From positions 1-64,000 of the forward strand of contig NZ_JABBFR010000014.1 of assembly GCF_018494065.1 (NCBI RefSeq): a DNA stretch of 64,000 bases, in the 5' to 3' direction. The position numbers and the translations under genes were made by a program. Positions within the stretch are counted from its first letter, which is position 1, and the number at the start of each line of letters is the position of its first letter. The stretch is from Rosenbergiella gaditana. Lineage in GTDB: Bacteria > Pseudomonadota > Gammaproteobacteria > Enterobacterales > Enterobacteriaceae. The notes beneath the pieces were generated by a model. It ran no database searches. It was not told where the DNA came from and saw nothing but the letters and a program-made list of their open reading frames with translations. This document shows, one piece after another, positions 36,202-44,871 of this stretch.

Positions 36202-38361
36202 ATGTCTTTCCCATGGCAAAAACCTGGCTTAAATGCCGATCAACAAGCTGCAGCGGTTGTCGCCGCAATGACTACTGATGAAAAGTTTGCTTGGCTCTCT
36301 GGGCCGATGGCCATTCCGTTAAAAAAAGACGATAAACTGCCGCCAGAGGCAATAGGATCAGCCGCTTACTATCCGGCTATTCCTCGCCTGGGGATCCCAG
36401 CCTTACAACAGAGTGATGCCAGTTTAGGGGTCAGTGCATTGGGGGGAATTCGTTCTGGTGATCACGCTACCGCTCTTGCTAGTAGCTTAGCGTTAGGGGC
36501 TTCTTTCGATCCAGAACTGGCAGAAGCCACGGGGGAGATGCTTGGGCGCGAGGCTTTTAACAAAGGATTCAATGTTCAACTTGCCGGTGGAGCTAACCTT
36601 ATTCGCGAGCCTCGCGGTGGACGTAACTTCGAATATATTTCCGAAGATCCTCTGCTGACTGGCGTGATAGCGGGGCACAGTGTGCGCGGTATTCAATCTC
36701 AACATGTGGTGTCGACCGTTAAACACTTCGCAGTCAATGCCCAAGAAACCGGGAGAGTGGTTGCTGACTCAAGAATAAGTGAGTCCGCACTACGTGAATC
36801 TGATCTCTTAGCCTTTGAACTGGCCATCGATATCGGTAAACCCGGCGCAGTTATGCCAGGGTATAATCTGGTTAATGGCGATTGGGCCTCTGAAAATCAT
36901 TTTCTGTTATCGCAGGTGTTAAAAGGTGATTGGCAGTATCCGGGATGGGTGATGTCTGATTGGGGAGCGACACACTCCGCGACGAAAGCTGTACTGGCTG
37001 GGTTGGATGTCCAATCGGGTGCGAATCTCGATGAATGTGTGTGGTTCGATCAACCTCTACGCGATGCCATTACGCAAGGCGAGATCGTCCCGGCGCAGAT
37101 TGATCAGATGATCAAGCGGATCCTCCGTAGCCTATTTGCCTGCGGAGCCATCCAACATCCCGCTCAACGCGGTAATAACCTCGACTATAGTTGGCATCAA
37201 TTGATCGCCCAACGTGCAGCGGAACAAGGCATCGTCTTACTGAAAAACCAACAAAATATTCTCCCCCTGCCGCCCGAGCTAACCCGCATTACGGTAATAG
37301 GCGCCCATGCCGATAAAGGCGTGTTAGCGGGAGGTGGCTCATCGGCGGTGACTCCACAAGGCAGCTTACAGCAAGAAGGCGTCGATTTTATGGGGATACA
37401 AACCCCCAAAGTCTATCACCCCAGCTCACCCTTGGCGGCTATTCGCCGTAATTCACTGGCTAAACAGGTTGATTATGTATCGGGAGTATCGATCGAAGAG
37501 GCACTCGATACCGCCCAAGGCAGTGATGCTGTGATTATTTTCGCCGAGGAGTGGCGTTCGGAAGCACTCGATGCCCAAGGCTTGGATCTTGATGATCACC
37601 AAAACCAGTTAATTGAGACCTTATCCGCCGCCCACCCAAAAGTAGTGGTAGTGCTAGAAACCGGGGGAGCAGTGACCTTGCCTTGGCTTGATAAAGTACC
37701 CGCTCTACTGGAAGCGTGGTATCCCGGTTCGGGGGGTGGGGAAGCCATTGCCGGTGTATTATTTGGTCGAGTAAACCCTGCAGGACGCTTACCGATCACC
37801 TTCCCGGCCAGCGAACAACAATTGCCTCATCCTGATCAAATCGATCCCAGCACCACAACCTCTTTACCCGGCGTTAAAGTAAAAGGTGAGATCTTTACGA
37901 TCGATTACGACGTCGAGGGGGCGGATGTTGGCTATCGCTGGTATGAACGTCAACGCTATAAGCCATTGTTTCCCTTTGGTTTTGGCCTTTCTTATACGCA
38001 ATTTAGCTATGAGGATTTGCAGCTTTGCCAGACCTCAGGCGAAATAACCGCTAGCCTAACTTTAACCAACTGTGGTGAACGAAGTGGCAGTGACGTGGTA
38101 CAGCTCTATCTGCGCCCAACATCAGGACGTTATCCTTCGCGCTTAGTGGCCTTTCGTAAAATCACCTTGGCACCGGACGAGGCACAACGTATCAGTTTAC
38201 GTATTGAGCCGCGCGTGGTGGCGCAATGGCAGAGTGCACAACAGTACTGGTCGATTGCCGGAGAAGAATACGAGATCTACCAAGCCACCGATGCGCTCAC
38301 GCCAGTACTCAGCGGTAAGCTGACTCTTGCTGCGCAGACCTTTGGTTATCCGCTTTGTTAA
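36202..38361 (+). CDS. Glycoside hydrolase family 3 beta-glucosidase
   Basis: The 719-residue enzyme has the GH3 N-terminal barrel, with the nucleophile Asp253 in GWVMSDWGATHS, plus HFAVNAQETGR and GRNFEYISEDPLLTG for substrate binding. The GH3 C-terminal domain (AGGGSSAVTP, LPITFPASEQQLP) and a fibronectin III-like end (TNCGERSGSDVVQLYL) follow. It removes terminal beta-glucosyl residues from oligosaccharides or plant glucosides. No signal peptide is seen, so it should be cytosolic and act on imported substrates. It is a single-gene unit 77 bp after cbl, with two hairpins behind it. Confidence 0.94.
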   Translation: MSFPWQKPGLNADQQAAAVVAAMTTDEKFAWLSGPMAIPLKKDDKLPPEAIGSAAYYPAIPRLGIPALQQSDASLGVSALGGIRSGDHATALASSLALGASFDPELAEATGEMLGREAFNKGFNVQLAGGANLIREPRGGRNFEYISEDPLLTGVIAGHSVRGIQSQHVVSTVKHFAVNAQETGRVVADSRISESALRESDLLAFELAIDIGKPGAVMPGYNLVNGDWASENHFLLSQVLKGDWQYPGWVMSDWGATHSATKAVLAGLDVQSGANLDECVWFDQPLRDAITQGEIVPAQIDQMIKRILRSLFACGAIQHPAQRGNNLDYSWHQLIAQRAAEQGIVLLKNQQNILPLPPELTRITVIGAHADKGVLAGGGSSAVTPQGSLQQEGVDFMGIQTPKVYHPSSPLAAIRRNSLAKQVDYVSGVSIEEALDTAQGSDAVIIFAEEWRSEALDAQGLDLDDHQNQLIETLSAAHPKVVVVLETGGAVTLPWLDKVPALLEAWYPGSGGGEAIAGVLFGRVNPAGRLPITFPASEQQLPHPDQIDPSTTTSLPGVKVKGEIFTIDYDVEGADVGYRWYERQRYKPLFPFGFGLSYTQFSYEDLQLCQTSGEITASLTLTNCGERSGSDVVQLYLRPTSGRYPSRLVAFRKITLAPDEAQRISLRIEPRVVAQWQSAQQYWSIAGEEYEIYQATDALTPVLSGKLTLAAQTFGYPLC

Positions 38362-38372
38362 AGTGAGTGGCT

Positions 38373-38423
38373 CGGTCTGCCAACCTCTATTATGAGGTCG
38401 CAGACCGTAAAAACGGTTTTACG
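38373..38423 (+). terminator. Hairpins after the GH3 gene
   Basis: An outer stem CGGTCTGC/GCAGACCG (38373-38380 with 38400-38407), with an inner CCTC/GAGG extension, is directly followed by CGTAAAA/TTTTACG (38406-38423). Together they are likely to end the beta-glucosidase transcript, although there is no long T-run. Confidence 0.6.
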
Positions 38424-38489
38424 TCATTAATCTGTCATCTTTGTGCGGCAAGCTAGCGGGAGTCATCGGCATATTGAAGAGGTTTACCT

Positions 38490-38630
38490 ATGAGCGATTA
38501 TGATTACGATCTTTATGAGACGCTGTTTGCCACCCGTCAACGCCCTTTTCCTGAAGAATCGAGCGCGGCTGTACCTCGACGCCATATCCCTGACGAGGGG
38601 GAGTACCATGAGCTGCAATTTAATGATTAA
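38490..38630 (+). CDS. Hypothetical 46-residue acidic protein
   Basis: A small ORF begins at ATG 38490 behind GAAGAGG and ends at TAA 38630. It encodes MSDYDYDLYETLFATRQRPF and then a Glu-rich, Pro-containing region ending YHELQFND, with no signal or membrane segment. The ribosome site, the neat fit between the GH3 terminator and the hmuV stop (5 bp away, convergent) and the strongly acidic composition favour a real protein. I do not recognise a family. Confidence 0.5.
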   Translation: MSDYDYDLYETLFATRQRPFPEESSAAVPRRHIPDEGEYHELQFND

Positions 38631-38634
38631 GTCA

Positions 38635-39414
38635 TTACTTATTCAATAAAACGATTGGATGGGAAGACGAGGCAGGCTGAATGACGCTTAATTCAGCCTG
38701 ATACCAAGCGGTTAATTGCGATTCGGTAAGTACCTGCTGTACCGAACCGTCAGCCACCAATGTCCCCTGCTGCATGACCACAATCCTGTCTGACCAGGTT
38801 GCCGCCAAATTGACATCATGCAGTATCGCGCAGACCATTAGCTTTCCGCCTCGCGTTAATCGATGAAGTAAACGCAACAAATGTTGTTGGTGATAGAGAT
38901 CTAAAGCCGAGGTTGGCTCATCAAGAAATAACCACCCCTCCGGTTCCTTATCTTTCCATAATTGTGCCAATACCCGCGCCAACTGAATTTGCTGCTGCTC
39001 CCCACCTGACAGGGTTGCGTAATAACGATCACGGAGCGCTTGGCAACCGATCAGCGACACGACTTGATCCAAGATCGTACGTTGTCGTCGGATAGCGTAC
39101 TGACTGATCCCCAACAAGATCACCTCTTCAGCCGACATAGCAAAGGCTAACTGATTATGTTGGCGCATAACGGCTCGTTGCCCAGCGAGTTGCCGTCTGT
39201 CCCAATGTGCATACGGCTTGCCAGCCAACAAACACTCTCCATTTGTTGCACCGAGAAAACCCGTTAATAAGCGTAATAGCGTCGACTTTCCTGCGCCATT
39301 CGGGCCCATTATGGTGACAAATTCGCCAAGTTTAAGATCGAGATCTAGGGGGTTAATTAAGGTCTGCGATCCGATTCGCAGTTCGAGTTGCCTAGCGGTA
39401 AGCGTTTTAAGCAT
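38635..39414 (-). CDS. hmuV: Heme ABC importer ATP-binding protein
   Basis: The 259-residue ATPase has Walker A GPNGAGKS, Q-loop MRQHNQLAFAMSAEEVILLG, signature LSGGEQQQIQLARVL, Walker B GWLFLDEPTSALD and the H-loop LHDVNLAATWSD, all in the FecE/BtuD/HmuV subfamily. It energises heme import through HmuU. The start overlaps the hmuU stop by 8 nt, as usual in this operon. Last gene of hmuRSTUV. Confidence 0.95.
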   Translation of the reverse strand: MLKTLTARQLELRIGSQTLINPLDLDLKLGEFVTIMGPNGAGKSTLLRLLTGFLGATNGECLLAGKPYAHWDRRQLAGQRAVMRQHNQLAFAMSAEEVILLGISQYAIRRQRTILDQVVSLIGCQALRDRYYATLSGGEQQQIQLARVLAQLWKDKEPEGWLFLDEPTSALDLYHQQHLLRLLHRLTRGGKLMVCAILHDVNLAATWSDRIVVMQQGTLVADGSVQQVLTESQLTAWYQAELSVIQPASSSHPIVLLNK

Positions 39415-40411
39415 AACTGGCCTGTAAGCGTTTAAGGATCAACATAAAAAACCACGGTGCGCCCAGCAAACTGGTCAGCAAGCCTACGGGCATTTCGGCA
39501 GGTTGGACTAGGGTTCGTGCCAAGGTATCTGACAGGAGTAACAGTAACGCACCGACAATTATCGCCCCAGGCAATAACCAGCGATGATCGCTGCCAAACA
39601 TCATTCTCACCAGATGCGGGATCACTAAACCGATAAAACCAATTATACCGGTGAAAGAGACGGCGGTTCCGACCAATAAGGCGTTACCGATTAATAAACA
39701 CTGCTGAGTGCGTAACACATCTAACCCGCTGTAAAAGGCATCCTCTTCACCCAATTGTAAGAGGTTTAGCGCACGTGCAGAGCGCAAAAGTAAAACAGAG
39801 GTGGGAAGGATGATGATCGCACAAAGCCCAACCACTGGCCATTGGGCTTGAGCCAAGGATCCCATGCCCCAGAGTGAAAGCTGGCGTAGCTGTTGATCAT
39901 TACTCAGCCACGACAGTTCGCCGATCAGCGATCCAGAGAGTGCATTGATCGCGATCCCTAAAAGCAATAACCGTGATAGCTGTCCTTGGCTGACCTTGTT
40001 TAATTGAAAGATTAACGCCGTCACTAATAAGCTACCGATAAAGGCCGCAATCACCGGCAACCATAAACTGGCGAAGAGCGGTAATTGCAGCGGCAGGAGT
40101 AAAGCCAAAGCCACCATAAGGCCTGCACCACTGCTAATGCCCAATAGCCCAGGATCGGCAAGAGGGTTACGAAAAAGCCCCTGCATAATGGTTCCGGATA
40201 CTGCTAGCGCGGCGCCAATCAGTAGTGCCAGCAGAACCCGAGGAACACGAATCGTTAACCACACTTGCCACACAATACTGTCGAGCGGCTGCTGCCAAAT
40301 TTCCGTCAACGAGAGTTTCATCGCCCCTAGCTGAGTCGCCGCAATAGCACTGATAACCAGTAAGGCGATAAACAGTAGCAGCCTAGTCTGGCGGCTAAGG
40401 CTGACGCGCAT
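39407..40411 (-). CDS. hmuU: Heme ABC importer permease
   Basis: From ATG 40411 (after GGCAGG) the protein has 334 residues, about ten hydrophobic helices and the FecCD signatures RVPRVLLALLIGAALAVSGTIMQGLFRNPLADPGLLGISSGAG and GFIGLVIPHLVRM. The longer frame back to 40468 would overlap hmuT by 74 bp and adds a non-family leader. The homodimer forms the inner-membrane heme channel with HmuV. It overlaps hmuT by 17 nt. Confidence 0.94.
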   Translation of the reverse strand: MRVSLSRQTRLLLFIALLVISAIAATQLGAMKLSLTEIWQQPLDSIVWQVWLTIRVPRVLLALLIGAALAVSGTIMQGLFRNPLADPGLLGISSGAGLMVALALLLPLQLPLFASLWLPVIAAFIGSLLVTALIFQLNKVSQGQLSRLLLLGIAINALSGSLIGELSWLSNDQQLRQLSLWGMGSLAQAQWPVVGLCAIIILPTSVLLLRSARALNLLQLGEEDAFYSGLDVLRTQQCLLIGNALLVGTAVSFTGIIGFIGLVIPHLVRMMFGSDHRWLLPGAIIVGALLLLLSDTLARTLVQPAEMPVGLLTSLLGAPWFFMLILKRLQASYA

Positions 40412-41228
40412 AGCTGCCTGCCACATCTTGACGAAGTTTGAGGATAGCCTGTGGGGTGTCGATCCCAAAACCTAACAGGGCCATTTGGTCGATCACCACG
40501 ACACGATGGGCTTTGCCTGCAGGAGTTAAGGCTAAACCGGGTAGCTTCCATAGCTGACTCGCTCCCCCCATCTGCTGGAGCGAGTGCTGGTCTATGACGA
40601 CGACCTCAGGCGCTGCGGCGATCACACCTTCTTGCGACATCGGCTGATAGTGTGCCACCTGCCCCATCACATTGGTCAGTCCAGCGCTACGTAAGGCGAC
40701 ATCAGCGGCAGTCTCTTTGCCTGCAATCAAGCTTTGCATACCGTGATTGGCCATAATATAAAGCGCCTTATGACTGATCCCGGTGGACGCTTGATTAAGC
40801 GCGCTTACCTGTTGTGCTAATCGCTGCAATATAGGCTGCGCTTGAGCGGTTTTACCTAACGCTTGTGCGAGCGTGCTGACCTTTACCCTAATCATCGAGA
40901 GCTGTGGCTGCGCAGGGACAGTCACCACTTTTACGCCGACTTTTTCGATTTGCTGGAAGACCTGAGAAGGTTGTGCCTGTGCATTGGTCAGTACCAAAGT
41001 AGGCTTGAGCGCCAATATTCCTTCATTGTTTAACTGGCGCATATATCCAATATCGGGAAGCTTAAGGCTCGCATCAGGACGCTGACTGGTTGTGTCACGC
41101 CCCACCAATTGGTCGCCACTGCCCAGCGCATAAATAATCTCGGTCACATCGCCGCCTATAGAGACTAACCGTTGTGCAGCCGTCACAGGCAGCGTGGATA
41201 AGCAGAGTAACAATACGGCGAATTTCAT
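40395..41228 (-). CDS. hmuT: Periplasmic heme-binding protein
   Basis: The 277-residue protein has a signal peptide (about residues 1-18, ending TAA-QR) and the cluster A-3 solute-binding layout: VSIGGDVTEIIYALGSGDQLVGRDTTSQRP, where the Tyr ligand region of HmuT lies, then KPTLVLTNAQAQPS and HYQPMSQEGVIAAAPEVVVIDQHS. It carries heme from the outer-membrane receptor to HmuU. Its ATG shares a base with the hmuS stop (TAATG), so translation is coupled. Confidence 0.94.
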   Translation of the reverse strand: MKFAVLLLCLSTLPVTAAQRLVSIGGDVTEIIYALGSGDQLVGRDTTSQRPDASLKLPDIGYMRQLNNEGILALKPTLVLTNAQAQPSQVFQQIEKVGVKVVTVPAQPQLSMIRVKVSTLAQALGKTAQAQPILQRLAQQVSALNQASTGISHKALYIMANHGMQSLIAGKETAADVALRSAGLTNVMGQVAHYQPMSQEGVIAAAPEVVVIDQHSLQQMGGASQLWKLPGLALTPAGKAHRVVVIDQMALLGFGIDTPQAILKLRQDVAGSYARQP

Positions 41229-42253
41229 TAGCAGAGTTCTCCGGCTAATTCCTCAAGCTGTTGACGCCAGAGGCTTTGTTCCAGCTGCCCTTCCGTACGT
41301 TGTCCATAGAGTTGGGCGATTTGCGTGCCATCTTCGGCAAACAGCTCTAGGCTGGTGACGTGACCGTCGGCGGTAGGCTTACGGGTGATCCAGGTTTCAG
41401 CGATTTTCCTATCTTGGAGATGCAAGGTAAAATTATCGTTAAAGATATTGAGCCAGCCTTTCATCTCTGTCACTTTCGCTAAGCGGCCAGTAAATATTTG
41501 TGTGCAGCCACGATTCCCGACAAAAATCATGATCTCGTTTTGCTGCTGCTGTACGCGCTCAAGTAATAGTGCAATGCTCTCGTTACTGACTTGGTGTGCG
41601 AGCTCATCGCTGACCAGCGTGAAGGCTTGTTGACGGGTAAGCTGATGACGACGCAGTAATTGGAAAAATTGGTGCACGTCGGTCATCGCTCGCCACTCTT
41701 GCTCCACTGTTTGTGGGTCACTGCTACCGGTTTGCTTGACCGCAGATGGCGGCTGTAATGCGAGGCTGGAAGGTGTCGCTTGCTGCCACTGATCGATCAG
41801 TGCTTGCCACGCGATACTGTCTGTTTGTGCTGTGACATAAATTTTAACGACCGCTTCGCCTTGAACATCGAAGATTTGCAGGCTTTTACGTTCACCCGAA
41901 GCACTCAGCTCCGTTAAGGCAAAAACGCTATGCCATTGCTTGGGGAAGAAACGTTGATCAAGGGCTCGTGGGTTTAATACTAAGCCAGCATGTTGGCCAA
42001 AGTGCACGTTCTCGTAACGTCCAATGTGCTCATGTACCGCGTAATCGTTACGAACCAAACTTTTGATCTCGCCAACCACAGCTAATCCGTTAAGTAGAGC
42101 TTCAAATTTGGGTTGTAACGATAGTGCATCGTGACCGCAACGAATCAAGGTTAATTCAGCTTCACTGATCGCCATCATTGCCGCGAGATCACGGACATAC
42201 AGGTGCGGGTGTTCCGTTTTTAACGCTAAATAATCAAGATACTGTTTATTCAT
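41228..42253 (-). CDS. hmuS: Hemin-degrading/cytoplasmic heme-trafficking protein
   Basis: The 341-residue protein matches the HmuS/ShuS/HemS family, which binds heme in the cytosol and can open the ring or pass it on. It has the two-repeat layout: half 1 with YENVHFGQHAGLVLNPRALDQRFFPKQWHSVFAL and SLQIFDVQGEAVVKIYVT, half 2 with MIFVGNRGCTQIFTGRL, FNDNFTLHLQDRKIAETWITRKPTADGHVTSLELF. The region around 180-200 is the inter-domain linker. It lies 43 bp after the receptor gene. Typical length is about 345, so it is complete. Confidence 0.93.
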   Translation of the reverse strand: MNKQYLDYLALKTEHPHLYVRDLAAMMAISEAELTLIRCGHDALSLQPKFEALLNGLAVVGEIKSLVRNDYAVHEHIGRYENVHFGQHAGLVLNPRALDQRFFPKQWHSVFALTELSASGERKSLQIFDVQGEAVVKIYVTAQTDSIAWQALIDQWQQATPSSLALQPPSAVKQTGSSDPQTVEQEWRAMTDVHQFFQLLRRHQLTRQQAFTLVSDELAHQVSNESIALLLERVQQQQNEIMIFVGNRGCTQIFTGRLAKVTEMKGWLNIFNDNFTLHLQDRKIAETWITRKPTADGHVTSLELFAEDGTQIAQLYGQRTEGQLEQSLWRQQLEELAGELC

Positions 42254-42296
42254 CGGTTACGTCCTCGATAACGCCCCAGCGAACCGGGGCTGAAAA

Positions 42297-44651
42297 TTAG
42301 AAATCAATATTTAAGCCAAGTTGGAAGGTTCTTCCCGGCATAGTCGCTAGCGCGATATCCGCTTGATGCTGGGCATTATCGGTCGTTAAATCACGGCTAC
42401 TCAAATAATCCCAATATTTACGGTTGGTCAGGTTATAAACACCACCACTCAGTTTCACCGTTGGTGTGACTCGCCAGTAAGCCGTCATATCCACCATGCC
42501 ATAGCCAGGGATACGCAGATATTTACTGTTATCACTCTCTGTCGCACGATCGTTCGTCGTCGTATCACGGGTGGTTTGTTTCGCCTGTTTCCCCTTCACA
42601 AAAGTCGCCGTGACTGCCGCACCATAGCGTTGCGCCGGATCATCCCAGGCGACACCTATTACCGCTTTCATTGGTGCAACACTGTCTACATCGATATATT
42701 TATCGCCTTGCAGTGAAGATTTAGACATTCCTTTGGTGTACCCCAGAGCAAAACTTGTGCTTAAGCCACTCACCGTAGGGAACCATTCTCCATAATGAAT
42801 TTTAGTCGTCAGCTCACCACCATAAATAAAGGCCTTATCACGATTTTCTGCTTGGAAAACGGTATAAATATTGGACGGTACATGGGTAAATTTGCTCGGT
42901 GAGCCGCTGCGTGTATAACGGTTATAGGCGATAAAATTATCGTAATCGTTATAGAACATCGACCCCTGGATATCGATTCCCGGTAGGGCTTGCCCCTTTA
43001 TGCCCCACTCCAAGTCATTACTGGTCTCGGTCTTAAGGGAGTTGTTGCCAATCAAGGCATATTGTTGCGTACCGGCATAGCTTGAGCCTAAATTCCATGA
43101 ACCGTAAAGCTGGCTCGCTTCTGGGAATTGCGCCCCCCGTTGGTAACGAATGTAGGTTAATAATTGCGGCGTCAGCGAGTATTCAAGGCCCAGCGACGGT
43201 AAGAGTTGTGTATCACTTTGGCGACTATAGAGCGTCGAAACACTCTCTTCGGTCAATACGCTGCTTCCAGCCGCTAAGCTGCCAAGATTACGGGGCTTAT
43301 TTTTCATGTAGGTAGCACGGATACCGGGGGTGATCGCCACATGATGTCCCTGCCAGTCACCATTGATTTTATCCTCAATGAAACCGCCGAGTGTGGTCGT
43401 TTGGCTGTCCGCTTGCGGTTGCATCACACGGAAATACACCAGGGGTGCCGGAGATTGAGAAAAGGGTCGTTCAGTCCGTGTCATCTCACCATTTAAGCCA
43501 GCACGAATATCATGACGCCCAATCGTTTTTGCCAGTTCCGACGAAAAACCAAATTTATTGGTATTAAAATCAGACAGCGTTCGGGTCGGCATTAACATGT
43601 CACTCGGACCGAAAGTATTATCGTGCGCTTGTGTCTTCTGCCAATAAATACGGCTAGTTAACTGGTCCACCCACTGATTCAGCGGCGTATACTCATCTTG
43701 TAAGGCGACACCAAAGCGACGCGTCTGGCTCGACTGTTGGCTGGTCCCTATAACGTCCTTTCCTGATGAGTCCCACGTATCAAAGTGGGTATGGCTACTT
43801 TTTTGGTAGTAATTTCCACTGGTCGTCAGTTTATGTTCATCGTTTGGCTGCCAAATAGTGCTGGCAGCAAAGGCATCAGAATGCCAATTTTCTGGCCAAG
43901 CTTGATTCTTGCCTTGAGTCCTCGTCTCTTGCCCGTCACGTCGGCTATAAACAAAAATGCCTCGCAAAGCGTCATCGCCTGCCGCGGCGGTGATTCCATT
44001 ATGCCAAGCACGATTTGCCGAGTCGTAATCAGTTTGGTAGCCGAAATAGTGTTGGCGCGAGGGAGATAAGTAATCATCAGCAGACTTTGAGTGGAAGGCC
44101 ACTAGCCCACCCATCGCGGTATTCGGCTGCGACACAGCAGTCGCTCCAGCTTCAATATCCATCTGGCTTAAAAGATAAGGATCAATGTAGTCACGGCCAA
44201 TACCAAAGCTATTCACCCCCGTTCGCCCAGCATAAGGCCGTCCAGTCGCTTGTGGCATCGATACCCCATCGACATCAATCCCCACACGGTTATTTTCTAA
44301 ACCACGGATGTTGTAGCCGGTATATCCGCTGCGATCAAAGCCACTTTTTCCACTTCCTGACCCACCGCTGCTCCCCGTCGCACTGACCAAGGGTTGATAG
44401 CGCATGAGCGTACCAAAATCGTTAGAACCATTTTTTTGCATCTGCTGGGCACTGACGACCACTTTGTTATTGGCCTCAATTTTCGGCGTCGCACCGGTCA
44501 CCACTAACGTATCGCGCTGTTTGGTTTGACCCGCGAGTGGAAGGTTGTCGGCTGCCGCCGTATAGCAGTAAAGACTACTGAGGCTAAGCGCCAAAACAGA
44601 TAAGCAAGGACGAGTAGGTATGAGCATTACAGTCTGAGAGAGTTTACGCAT
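42297..44651 (-). CDS. hmuR: TonB-dependent heme/hemoglobin receptor
   Basis: The outer-membrane protein is 784 residues from ATG 44651. It has a signal sequence, a TonB-box-like DTLVVTGA, the plug (YTGYNIRGLENNRVGIDVDGVSMPQA) and a beta-barrel ending in LGLNIDF. The usual FRAP/NPNL motifs of heme receptors appear as RYQRGAQFPEASQLYG and IGNNSLKTETSNDLEWG. It is about 100 residues longer than Yersinia HmuR, with a Gly/Ser-rich stretch (GSSGGSGSGKS) in the plug. A TTG at 44687 could extend the start, with no better ribosome site. First gene of hmuRSTUV, under a Fur-box-like site. Confidence 0.92.
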   Translation of the reverse strand: MRKLSQTVMLIPTRPCLSVLALSLSSLYCYTAAADNLPLAGQTKQRDTLVVTGATPKIEANNKVVVSAQQMQKNGSNDFGTLMRYQPLVSATGSSGGSGSGKSGFDRSGYTGYNIRGLENNRVGIDVDGVSMPQATGRPYAGRTGVNSFGIGRDYIDPYLLSQMDIEAGATAVSQPNTAMGGLVAFHSKSADDYLSPSRQHYFGYQTDYDSANRAWHNGITAAAGDDALRGIFVYSRRDGQETRTQGKNQAWPENWHSDAFAASTIWQPNDEHKLTTSGNYYQKSSHTHFDTWDSSGKDVIGTSQQSSQTRRFGVALQDEYTPLNQWVDQLTSRIYWQKTQAHDNTFGPSDMLMPTRTLSDFNTNKFGFSSELAKTIGRHDIRAGLNGEMTRTERPFSQSPAPLVYFRVMQPQADSQTTTLGGFIEDKINGDWQGHHVAITPGIRATYMKNKPRNLGSLAAGSSVLTEESVSTLYSRQSDTQLLPSLGLEYSLTPQLLTYIRYQRGAQFPEASQLYGSWNLGSSYAGTQQYALIGNNSLKTETSNDLEWGIKGQALPGIDIQGSMFYNDYDNFIAYNRYTRSGSPSKFTHVPSNIYTVFQAENRDKAFIYGGELTTKIHYGEWFPTVSGLSTSFALGYTKGMSKSSLQGDKYIDVDSVAPMKAVIGVAWDDPAQRYGAAVTATFVKGKQAKQTTRDTTTNDRATESDNSKYLRIPGYGMVDMTAYWRVTPTVKLSGGVYNLTNRKYWDYLSSRDLTTDNAQHQADIALATMPGRTFQLGLNIDF

Positions 44652-44743
44652 AGAGCTGTGTATTCCTAAAGGTGCGGCAATTCGCAAAAGGTGACAAATA
44701 ACTAGTATTAACGGCCTTTATTTTATTGAATACGAATCTATAT

Positions 44744-44762
44744 TATAATGATAATTATTACC
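44744..44762 (-). promoter_or_regulatory. Fur-box-like site upstream of hmuR
   Basis: TATAATGATAATTATTACC matches the 19-bp Fur consensus GATAATGATAATCATTATC at 16 of 19 positions. It lies about 93 bp upstream of the hmuR start and inside the shared region with the divergent phosphoesterase gene. Fur repression of heme uptake by iron is well established in related bacteria; here it is inferred from the site. Confidence 0.75.
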
Positions 44763-44871
44763 AATATCATTTGATATAAGGGTTAACTTTTTTTATTCTT
44801 TATCCTTTGCTTACATCGCCTTGGCGCAGTGCTACAGTAAGTGAATCGATACTATTTATCCTGGAGGCTCT

